DNA of 5,338 bases from Candidatus Altimarinota bacterium (GTDB lineage: Bacteria > Patescibacteriota > Gracilibacteria > JAHISY01). A program made the translations under genes and the position numbers. The DNA lies in contig JAGLJE010000032.1 of assembly GCA_023142645.1 (NCBI GenBank), forward strand, positions 1 to 5,338. Reading direction: 5' to 3'. Numbering within the stretch: the stretch's first letter is position 1; every line of letters begins with the position of its first letter. Below are positions 1 to 4,958 of this stretch, piece by piece. The notes under the pieces were generated by a model, which did not search any database, was not told where the DNA came from, and saw nothing but the letters and a program-made list of their open reading frames with translations.

Positions 1-690
1 TATGACATTCCGAAACTTTACCGGCGGGCTGCTACCACGCTTTTTGAACGCGAACGAGGCGGCGGAGTGGTGCAGCGAGGCGCGGGCGAGAAAGGAATCG
101 AAGCAGAAAAGCGGCACATCCTCCGCGAAATCAAAATGATTGACGCGAAAATCAAACGGTTGTCGGTGATTCGTCAAAATCAGCGGAAACACCGTCAACG
201 GAGCGGACTGCTAACAATCGCGCTCGTCGGCTACACGAATTCGGGAAAGTCCACGCTACTGAAAGCGTTGACGGGAAAACGGAATATCCTCGTCGCCGAT
301 AAATTTTTCGCAACACTTGATCCGCGGCTGGGAAGTTTGTGGCTACCGAAGATTGGAAAAAAAGTGCTGCTCGCGGACACAATCGGCTTCATCGAAAAGC
401 TGCCGCCCGATTTGATCGTAGCTTTTCGAGCAACTCTCGAAGAAGTACGCGAGGCGAATTTACTGCTCCACATTTTCGATACCTCCGATTCCGCGAAAGA
501 AATTTCTCGGAAAAAGAAAACTGTAAACGAGATTTTGCGAGACTTGAGGGCGGAGAAAAAATCGCAAATTTTGGTCGCGAATAAAATCGATTTGAAACCT
601 TTCCGCGGCAAAAACGCGATTCCTGTTTCGGCGGAAAAGAATTTGGGGTTGTTGGAGTTGAAGCGGGAGATTGAGAAAAAACTTCTTTAA
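1..690 (+). CDS. hflX: HflX-type GTPase, C-terminal part (5' end outside the window)
   Basis: The frame is open from the first base, so the gene starts upstream; 229 residues are visible and end in TAA. HflX is a translation-factor-related GTPase that binds the ribosome and rescues or splits stalled 70S ribosomes. In order I see: the end of the HflX N-terminal domain with its glycine-rich linker (GGGVVQRGAGE, residues 20-30; the family usually reads GGGIGTRGPGE), a basic helical stretch, then the G domain. This has P-loop GYTNSGKST (77-85), switch I FATLDP (103-108), G3 DTIGF (126-130), G4 NKID (194-197) and G5 SAE (210-212). It stops soon after G5, so it lacks the C-terminal extension some HflX proteins carry. 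It is the most GC-rich gene here (35 G+C in the 60 bases from 181). Its stop overlaps the reconstructed stop of a broken convergent hydrolase gene. Confidence 0.95.
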   Translation, partial: YDIPKLYRRAATTLFERERGGGVVQRGAGEKGIEAEKRHILREIKMIDAKIKRLSVIRQNQRKHRQRSGLLTIALVGYTNSGKSTLLKALTGKRNILVADKFFATLDPRLGSLWLPKIGKKVLLADTIGFIEKLPPDLIVAFRATLEEVREANLLLHIFDTSDSAKEISRKKKTVNEILRDLRAEKKSQILVANKIDLKPFRGKNAIPVSAEKNLGLLELKREIEKKLL

Positions 691-801
691 ACCAATCTCC
701 GGCAAAATCTCCCGCCACGATCTCCTCGCGAGAATCAGTCCGACATGACCGTAAACCGGCAGCTCCGCATTTTCTTTCGCGTGTTCCTTGCAGTTTGATA
801 A
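687..801 (-). pseudogene. Broken 3' end of an alpha/beta hydrolase gene
   Basis: Read on the minus strand, 783 down to 703 encodes 27 residues from HAKENAELP through YGHVGLILA to SWREIL. They match the C-terminus of the complete hydrolase at 2764-3435 except for I/V and two K/R exchanges. At base level 75 of 81 positions agree (2782-2862). The fragment keeps the catalytic-histidine motif GHVG but lacks the serine and aspartate parts. Weak similarity continues to about 801, and an in-frame TGA lies at 808-810, so no start exists. At the other end the frame runs on into antisense hflX, but removing one G near 701-702 gives a short tail ending in TAA at 687-689, overlapping the hflX stop. I read it as the remnant of a hydrolase gene that once converged on hflX. 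It could instead be a duplicated tail brought in by recombination. Confidence 0.85.
694..783. repeat. Left copy of direct repeat (hydrolase 3' end)
   Basis: These 90 bases match 2774-2862 in the same orientation. The core 703-783 aligns without gaps to 2782-2862 with six mismatches. The outer part shares AATCTCC and then differs by one inserted base and a substitution (GG against C). The two copies bracket the patatin and glycosyltransferase genes. Confidence 0.9.
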
Positions 802-804
802 AAT
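796..804 (+). promoter_or_regulatory. Extended -10 box for the patatin gene, leaderless start predicted
   Basis: TGATAAAAT combines an extended -10 TG with TAAAAT (five of six to TATAAT). Seven bases separate it from the ATG at 812, so transcription would begin about at the start codon. No Shine-Dalgarno sequence is visible and no good -35 is seen, which suits an extended -10 promoter. It sits at the ragged edge of the hydrolase remnant. The promoter call is inferred from position and from the same layout at other genes here. Confidence 0.55.
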
Positions 805-811
805 CTCTCAC

Positions 812-1621
812 ATGAAAAAATTAGCATTAGTACTCGGCGGAGGCGGAGCCAAAAGTTTTGCCCACTTGGGCGTTATAAAAGTTCTGCAAGAAAATAATAT
901 CCCCATTGATCTTCTAGTAACTTGCAGTGGTGGATCTATCATCGGAGCACTGATCGCGAGTGGCGCGAACATCGAAGAAATTAAAAAAGAGTTTTACAAA
1001 AAAACCCGACGGATTAATTGGTTCACACTGAAGCTCAGCCGGAAAGGACTTTTGTCTCAAAAAAATATTCAAAGCATCTTGAAGCATTTAGGCGCAGATA
1101 TCGACATTCGAGATACGAAAATTCCAATTCGGATCATGTCTACAAATCTCAATCTTGGAGAGTTAAAAATTTTCAAAAGCGGCAGTTTGAAAAAAGCAGT
1201 TTGCGCCTCAGTGGCTTTTCCGGGAATTTATAAACCGGTGAAAATCGGCGATTACTTGTTTGTCGATGGTGGCGTGTTGAATTCGATCCCCGCTGATATC
1301 GGATCTCGAGAAATAGGTCGCGGTAATGTGACTGTCACGATTAATCTCGATTATATTTTGAATGGAGAAATAAACGAATCACACGTCTTCCAAATAATTC
1401 ATCGGAGTATTTACATTCCAATGATTTCTCAAAGAAAGGAAATCGTGAAAAAAAATTCAGACATAATTCTAGAACCATTCAAAGATAAAAATTTTGGCTT
1501 CAAAAGCTCGGCTGATATTCTGCGTTTTTATTCTGTCAAAAAAATGGAAACTTTTTATCAGCTGGGAGTAGAGGAGGCTGAAGAGAAAATCAATCGAATA
1601 AAACTTTTACTGAAAGATTAA
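812..1621 (+). CDS. Patatin-like phospholipase
   Basis: This 269-residue protein belongs to the patatin family of serine lipid acyl hydrolases, which cleave acyl chains from phospholipids or related lipids with a Ser-Asp dyad. The oxyanion-hole glycine loop is GGGGAKSFAHLG (residues 9-20). The nucleophile elbow is TCSGGS with Ser39; the usual form is GTSAGS, so the first glycine is replaced by Thr37. The second dyad member is Asp152 in DGGVLNSIP. The block CASVAFPGIYKPV (131-143) is the typical patatin core before the Asp motif. There is no signal peptide or clear membrane segment, so it is probably cytoplasmic or membrane-associated, as in the small bacterial RssA/YlbK-like group. I start at ATG 812 because it begins MKKLALVLGGGG as relatives do and follows a -10-like box; a TTG at 788 would add eight residues inside the hydrolase remnant. 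The gene is AT-rich and the glycosyltransferase follows one base after its stop. Confidence 0.9.
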   Translation: MKKLALVLGGGGAKSFAHLGVIKVLQENNIPIDLLVTCSGGSIIGALIASGANIEEIKKEFYKKTRRINWFTLKLSRKGLLSQKNIQSILKHLGADIDIRDTKIPIRIMSTNLNLGELKIFKSGSLKKAVCASVAFPGIYKPVKIGDYLFVDGGVLNSIPADIGSREIGRGNVTVTINLDYILNGEINESHVFQIIHRSIYIPMISQRKEIVKKNSDIILEPFKDKNFGFKSSADILRFYSVKKMETFYQLGVEEAEEKINRIKLLLKD

Positions 1622-1622
1622 A

Positions 1623-2744
1623 ATGAGAATTGCTTTGTTTTCGGACACTTTTGAAAAAGGATACGGTGGAGTAACCGTGTATGTGCGCGACTTGGTAAAA
1701 TACTTACGCAAGCAAAAACATGATGTAAAAGTTTTCGTCTGGGAGAGCAAAAATCTAACGACCAGGGAAAGAGAAATTTGCGCCACTTTCCCTGCAATAA
1801 ACATTATAAAAACCATCAAGGGGAAAGCCGGACTATGTCCGTTGCGACTAATTAGCGAGATGCGAAAATTCAATCCCGATGTGATTCACAATCACAGTAT
1901 GTTTACGATGGGATTGCACGCTATTTTAGCAGCAAAGAAATTAAAAATTCCACTCGTAAATCACTATCACACCTATTTGGAAGAATATCTGAATCATTTG
2001 CCTAACATATTGAGAACCAATGAAAAAATAGCAATTCGTGTAGTCCAAAAAAATACTAAATTTTTCCTCAAATCCAGCAGCTTAGTCATCACTCCCAGCC
2101 AAGCGATGAAAAAATATTTAGAAAAAATAGGAGTGCGGAAAAAAATAAAAGTTGTGCCATTTGGCATTGATTTAAAAAAATTTAGGGCGACAGAAAAAAG
2201 ACACCGAAAATTTACCGTGCTTCATGTCGGCAGATTAACTAAAGAAAAAAATGTTTGCGATATTATCGCTCCTTTTGCAGAATTTGCTAAAAGAAAAAAT
2301 GTCGTTCTGAAAATTGTCGGTGAGGGTTGTGAACAAGAAAATTTAAAAAATCTTATCAAACGATTGAAACTTGTGGGCAAAGTTGAATTTTTAAACTGGG
2401 TTTCCAGAAGTAAATTACCTAAAATTTACAATTCTGCCGATATTTTTATCACATTGTCTAAATCTGAAACTTTTGGAATTGTCATCTTGGAAGCTATGGC
2501 TTGTGGATTGCCTATCATAGGATCCAAAGCAACTGCCATACCAGAGTTGGTCACAGATAAAAAAAATGGGTTTTTGGTAAACAAAAACAACAAAAAATAC
2601 ATGGTCGAAAAACTAAATGAACTTTTTTACGATAAAAATTTAAGAAAAAAAATGACAGCAAATTCTTTGCTCTCCGCCCAGAAATACGAAGAAAATAAAG
2701 TTTTCCGCAAGCTGGAAAAAATCTATCGAGAAGTTATCTCGTAA
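1623..2744 (+). CDS. GT4-family glycosyltransferase, diacylglycerol-glucosyltransferase-like
   Basis: This 373-residue GT-B enzyme transfers a sugar from a nucleotide-sugar donor. The N-terminal acceptor domain starts MRIALFSDTF with the glycine loop GYGGV (13-17). The region HNHSMFTMGLHA (89-100) to NHYHTYLEEYL (113-123) resembles the HTHTEFSLG and HTYHTMYEDYL blocks of 1,2-diacylglycerol 3-glucosyltransferases. The C-terminal donor domain has HVGRLTKEKN (201-210), with Arg204 and Lys209 expected to contact phosphates. It also has the E-x7-E motif Glu282/Glu290 in SETFGIVILEAMACG, typical of retaining GT4 enzymes. No membrane segment is evident, and the many lysines would suit a peripheral membrane enzyme. 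The ATG lies one base after the patatin stop, so the two genes are almost certainly co-transcribed and translationally coupled. The gene is strongly AT-rich (17 G+C in the 60 bases from 2341). The lipid acceptor is inferred from motif resemblance and the phospholipase neighbour; a PimB-like or exopolysaccharide role is possible. Confidence 0.92.
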   Translation: MRIALFSDTFEKGYGGVTVYVRDLVKYLRKQKHDVKVFVWESKNLTTREREICATFPAINIIKTIKGKAGLCPLRLISEMRKFNPDVIHNHSMFTMGLHAILAAKKLKIPLVNHYHTYLEEYLNHLPNILRTNEKIAIRVVQKNTKFFLKSSSLVITPSQAMKKYLEKIGVRKKIKVVPFGIDLKKFRATEKRHRKFTVLHVGRLTKEKNVCDIIAPFAEFAKRKNVVLKIVGEGCEQENLKNLIKRLKLVGKVEFLNWVSRSKLPKIYNSADIFITLSKSETFGIVILEAMACGLPIIGSKATAIPELVTDKKNGFLVNKNNKKYMVEKLNELFYDKNLRKKMTANSLLSAQKYEENKVFRKLEKIYREVIS

Positions 2745-2763
2745 CCAAAAAAATTCATCAAAA

Positions 2764-3435
2764 TCATCTCGTTAATCTCCCCAAAATCTCCCGCCACGAT
2801 TTCTTCGCGAGAATCAGTCCGACATGCCCGTAAATCGGCAGTTCCGCATTTTCTTTTGCGTGTTTTAATTTTGAAATATTTTTTGGAAAAACTATTCCGT
2901 CGAATTGTGAAAACAACGCCTGAATTTTGCGATTAATTTTTGGGTTGGAATTGAGTTTTTTAATTACTCGAGAATTTAGCGCGAGGTATTTTTGATTCCG
3001 CCATCTCTCCCAAAAAGCGAGCGAACCGAGTGCGCAGCCATTCAACGGCGAACCAAGCATGATTACCTGCGAGACTTTCGCGAGAGTTTTCGAATCCTGA
3101 AGCATTTTCAAAACCGTCATCCCTCCCATTGAGTGCGCCACTATTTGAACTTTTTTTGCGGGAACCGCGAGGATTTGTTTTTCCAATCTCCGCGCGAGAA
3201 TAGGAAGATGTTCGGTATTTTTCTTTTCCGGTGCGAGATAAACGGGGTAGCCGTTTTTTTCAAGAAACTTTTTCAACGGCAGCAAACTTCTCCCACTCGC
3301 GTAAATTCCGGCGACGAGAACAACCGGTGTTTTCGAACTTTTAATTGTTTTGAAATCTTTTGAAGAGAGTCGTGAAAAATATTCGAGAATCAAAAAACGA
3401 ATCCGTTGACTCCAGATTGCGAGGAATTTTTTCAT
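2764..3435 (-). CDS. Alpha/beta hydrolase, lipase-like
   Basis: This is a serine hydrolase of the alpha/beta fold with lipase-like motifs, 223 residues from the start chosen here. An oxyanion strand-loop reads VVLVAGIYASGRS (38-50). The nucleophile elbow is AHSMGG with Ser102, the acid is Asp179 in QFDGIVFP, and the base is His204 in YGHVGL. The triad is therefore complete. The DGIV and GHVGL motifs match triacylglycerol-lipase/PGAP1-like proteins. No clear signal peptide is seen, and the substrate is unknown, probably a lipid or ester. ATG 3433-3435 overlaps the TGA of the upstream thioredoxin-like gene (ATGA) and follows a TAAAAT box by seven bases. ATG 3442-3444, three codons earlier, overlaps that box, so I prefer the second. 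The end converges on the glycosyltransferase with a 19-base gap and no terminator hairpin. Its 3' end is the right copy of the direct repeat. Confidence 0.88.
   Translation of the reverse strand: MKKFLAIWSQRIRFLILEYFSRLSSKDFKTIKSSKTPVVLVAGIYASGRSLLPLKKFLEKNGYPVYLAPEKKNTEHLPILARRLEKQILAVPAKKVQIVAHSMGGMTVLKMLQDSKTLAKVSQVIMLGSPLNGCALGSLAFWERWRNQKYLALNSRVIKKLNSNPKINRKIQALFSQFDGIVFPKNISKLKHAKENAELPIYGHVGLILAKKSWREILGRLTR
2774..2862. repeat. Right copy of direct repeat (inside hydrolase 3' end)
   Basis: This stretch is the partner of 694-783 and lies within the intact hydrolase gene, covering the codons from HAKENAELP to near the stop. Three of the six core differences are silent and three are conservative. 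That suggests both copies spent time under protein-level selection before one decayed. The distance between equivalent points is about 2,080 bases. Confidence 0.9.
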
Positions 3436-3974
3436 CGTTTCCATTTTATCGAGCAGCCCATCGACGGAATCTGCTCTTCGCGCGGAATCTCCTCCCCCGC
3501 GAGAATTTTTTCGAGAGCCTCTTTCAATTCTTCCCGTGAAACTTTTTCCTCCTCCTGCCAGTTGTCGTCTATTCGACCGTGATATTTCAATTTTCGATTT
3601 TCATCAAAAACAAAAATATCGGGCGTGCAAACTGCGTGGTATTTTGTCGCAACTTCCTGATTTTCATCATGGAGATAGGGAAATTTAATCAGCAAATCTT
3701 TCATTTTTTCGAAACTATCATCGGGATAATCGGTTGAGTCATTTGAATTAATCCCCACGAAAACCACTCCTTGCTTCTGAAAATTTTCTGCAAGCTTGTT
3801 TAATCTCTCCAAAACCGCCAAAACATACGGACAGTGATTGCACATAAAAACCACTACTAAAATTTTTGCTTCTGCGAAATCTGCTAACGAATAATCTTTG
3901 CCGTCTGTTGCGGGAAGATTGAAATCAGGAGCAGATGTGTTTTCGAGACCTTTGATCGATTCGGTTAATGTCAT
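3432..3974 (-). CDS. Thioredoxin-like (AhpC/TSA-type redoxin) protein with CNHC motif
   Basis: This 180-residue redoxin-fold protein has APDFNLPATDG (15-25), the entry typical of AhpC/TSA and ResA-like domains. The active-site motif is FMCNHCPYV (43-51) with Cys45 and Cys48. The cis-proline region is CTPD (116-119), with an extra Cys116, and the protein ends in SMGCSIKWKR with Cys174. The CNHCPYV motif and a GCSIKWK tail mark a known family of about 180-190-residue thioredoxin-like proteins found across bacteria, so this one is full length. A thiol-disulfide exchange or peroxide-related reductase role is likely, but the substrate is not known. There is no signal peptide, so it is probably cytoplasmic. 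I start at ATG 3972-3974, seven bases after TACAAT. An in-frame ATG at 4050-4052 would add 26 residues overlapping the transporter gene and is unlikely. It lies 31 bases after the transporter stop, and its TGA overlaps the hydrolase ATG. Confidence 0.9.
   Translation of the reverse strand: MTLTESIKGLENTSAPDFNLPATDGKDYSLADFAEAKILVVVFMCNHCPYVLAVLERLNKLAENFQKQGVVFVGINSNDSTDYPDDSFEKMKDLLIKFPYLHDENQEVATKYHAVCTPDIFVFDENRKLKYHGRIDDNWQEEEKVSREELKEALEKILAGEEIPREEQIPSMGCSIKWKR
3443..3448 (-). promoter_or_regulatory. -10-like box TAAAAT before the hydrolase
   Basis: On the minus strand, GATAAAAT is followed by seven bases and then ATGAAAAAATT. The patatin gene has the same box, the same spacing and the same first eleven coding bases. 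The box lies inside the last codons of the thioredoxin-like gene (Ser-Ile-Lys), so coding constraint may explain it. No -35 is evident. It may give the hydrolase its own leaderless transcript besides read-through from upstream. Confidence 0.4.
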
Positions 3975-3981
3975 TTTAAAA

Positions 3982-3987
3982 ATTGTA
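3982..3987 (-). promoter_or_regulatory. -10 box TACAAT before the thioredoxin-like gene, leaderless start predicted
   Basis: TACAAT (five of six to TATAAT) on the minus strand is separated by exactly seven bases (TTTTAAA) from the ATG at 3974. There is no Shine-Dalgarno sequence. It lies in the 31-base gap after the transporter stop, so the gene probably has its own transcript as well as any read-through. A TTGAAT lies about 20 bases upstream of the box, too far for a standard -35. Confidence 0.55.
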
Positions 3988-4005
3988 AAACTAAAAATTA
4001 GAAAA

Positions 4006-4755
4006 TTATTCAAGAAATTTATGAAGCTTTTCTTTAATTCCCAACCCTTCATGTTTAATACGCTTTGAGAAATAAAGAATGGGCGTGTCGAGAATCGCGA
4101 TGATGATTTTCATCGCGATCGTGAAGAAGACAACATCCCAAAAAGCTTCGGCAGGCACGAAACCCGCAAGCCAACCTTTTTCCGCGAGAACAGGAAGCGC
4201 AAGCAATCCCGCCGCGGTGAAAAAAATCGAGTCGCCGGTTTGTGAGATTATCGTGGAAAGATTATTCCGCAGCCAAAGAAATTTTCCGTTCGTAGCTTTT
4301 CTGAGAAAATCGTAAAACCAGACATCGAAAGTTTGGAAAATTAAATAGCCCGCAAGCGAAGCAAAAACAATTCGGAAAGTAGGAGAAAAAATTGTTTGGA
4401 AAGCAGTCTGCGCATGATCGAAATCATTCGGTAAAAAAGCGGTCGTGAGCGTAGAAGCAACAAGCATAAAAACACCAGCGCCGAAACCCGCCCACACCGC
4501 TTTTTTTGCAATCCGCTTACCGTAGTGCTCATTCAAAAGATCAGTGGCAAGAAAAATCGAACCGTACAAAATATTGCCTCCGGTCACCGCGAGTCCGAAC
4601 AGATCAAATTGCTTTACTACAAAAACATTCATCAATCCCACCTCAAGCATAATTAACCCGAAAAGATACGCTCGCCCCAACCGAAACGCGAGGAGAGTAG
4701 AAGCAAGGGTAAAAATTAAAAGCGCGAAGAAAATTAATTCGTTGCTCATGCTCAT
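4006..4755 (-). CDS. YhhQ/COG1738 (VUT family) queuosine-precursor-type transporter
   Basis: This protein of about 249 residues has six to seven hydrophobic segments and belongs to the VUT/DUF165 family. Members such as E. coli YhhQ import queuosine precursors (preQ0/preQ1) across the inner membrane. Diagnostic stretches are ILYGSIFLATDLLNEHYGK with the acidic D-x2-NE-x-YGK signature, FQTFDVWFYDFLRKATNGK, then FLWLRNNLSTIISQTGD, and the C-terminal AILDTPILY. All are in the family order, and the length is normal. I start at ATG 4753-4755; another ATG two codons later (4747-4749) is equally possible. A TTG at 4792-4794 has no support. No queuosine biosynthesis or tRNA-guanine transglycosylase gene is in the window, so the cargo is inferred from the family alone. 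It is the first gene of the leftward group and diverges from yggT. A 10-bp perfect hairpin lies inside the gene at 4094-4119. Confidence 0.88.
   Translation of the reverse strand: MSMSNELIFFALLIFTLASTLLAFRLGRAYLFGLIMLEVGLMNVFVVKQFDLFGLAVTGGNILYGSIFLATDLLNEHYGKRIAKKAVWAGFGAGVFMLVASTLTTAFLPNDFDHAQTAFQTIFSPTFRIVFASLAGYLIFQTFDVWFYDFLRKATNGKFLWLRNNLSTIISQTGDSIFFTAAGLLALPVLAEKGWLAGFVPAEAFWDVVFFTIAMKIIIAILDTPILYFSKRIKHEGLGIKEKLHKFLE
4094..4119. repeat. Perfect 10-bp hairpin inside the transporter gene
   Basis: ATCGCGATGA (4094-4103) and TCATCGCGAT (4110-4119) are exact reverse complements around a six-base loop. The stem is GC-containing and much stronger than its surroundings. It falls in codons for the last membrane segment (AIAMKIIIAIL). 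It has no T-tract on either side, so it is not a terminator of the usual kind. Confidence 0.7.
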
Positions 4756-4763
4756 AGATTTAA

Positions 4764-4769
4764 ATCTTA
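4764..4769 (-). promoter_or_regulatory. Possible -10 box TAAGAT before the transporter
   Basis: TAAGAT (four of six to TATAAT) lies eight bases before the ATG at 4755 on the minus strand, with no Shine-Dalgarno sequence. It fits the pattern of the other genes, but the surrounding AT-rich sequence offers alternatives such as TATATT slightly upstream. Confidence 0.35.
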
Positions 4770-4828
4770 AATATAAATAAACAGTAAGTCGCAATTTGAA
4801 AGTGGGATAATTTTAAAGAAGGAGTTGG

Positions 4829-4934
4829 CAAATACCAAATTCTAAAATCACCCGCTGTGACTGACTAATTTCGGAACCTTCAATTTCGAATTTGGATTTT
4901 GGCGTTTATTTTGAAATTTAGATATTGGTATTTG
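4829..4934. repeat. Long imperfect inverted repeat in the divergent intergenic region
   Basis: The arms 4829-4848 and 4915-4934 are complementary at 17 of 20 positions. They include a perfect outer 10-bp match, CAAATACCAA against TTGGTATTTG, and enclose 66 bases. Between and within the arms, 4873-4940 consists of degenerate seven-base units of the type AATTTCG, AATTTGG, ATTTTGG. The region separates the transporter and yggT start codons (203 bases) and holds no gene that I can support. The right arm contains the candidate yggT -35 box. It could be a transcribed structured element, a regulatory dyad, or a small dispersed intergenic repeat. Confidence 0.6.
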
Positions 4935-4952
4935 GAATTTTTCCGATAGAAT
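4925..4952 (+). promoter_or_regulatory. Promoter for yggT, leaderless start predicted
   Basis: TTGGTA (four of six to TTGACA, 4925-4930) is followed after 16 bases by TAGAAT (five of six to TATAAT, 4947-4952). The GTG start at 4959 lies six bases further on. No Shine-Dalgarno sequence is present. The -35 lies in the right arm of the inverted repeat, so folding or protein binding there could affect this promoter. Confidence 0.55.
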
Positions 4953-4958
4953 CTTCCA

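Noticed and set aside
788..811. Earlier TTG start for the patatin protein
   Set aside because: The eight added residues come from the hydrolase remnant, and the family begins with the MKKLALVLGGGG-type segment. The ATG at 812 also has a -10-like box at leaderless spacing.
389..811. Long minus-strand frames antisense to hflX as genes
   Set aside because: They are shadows of the GC-rich hflX codons. Only the hydrolase-like tail at 703-783, in one of these frames, has real similarity to a protein.
812..1621. Patatin gene as an effector of an anti-phage system (CBASS CapV-like)
   Set aside because: No nucleotidyltransferase (cyclase), HORMA, TRIP13 or other defence partner is nearby, and the direct partner is a glycosyltransferase.
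2745..2763. Terminator between the converging glycosyltransferase and hydrolase genes
   Set aside because: The 19-base gap holds an A-run but no stem.
3975..4052. N-terminally extended thioredoxin-like protein starting at 4052
   Set aside because: The extension overlaps the end of the transporter gene in another frame, is not redoxin-like, and lies upstream of the TACAAT box that fits the ATG at 3974.
4756..4958. preQ1/preQ0 riboswitch ahead of the queuosine-precursor transporter
   Set aside because: I looked for the short preQ1-type pseudoknot features with an A-rich tail in the minus-strand leader and saw none. The predicted leaderless start also leaves no room for one.
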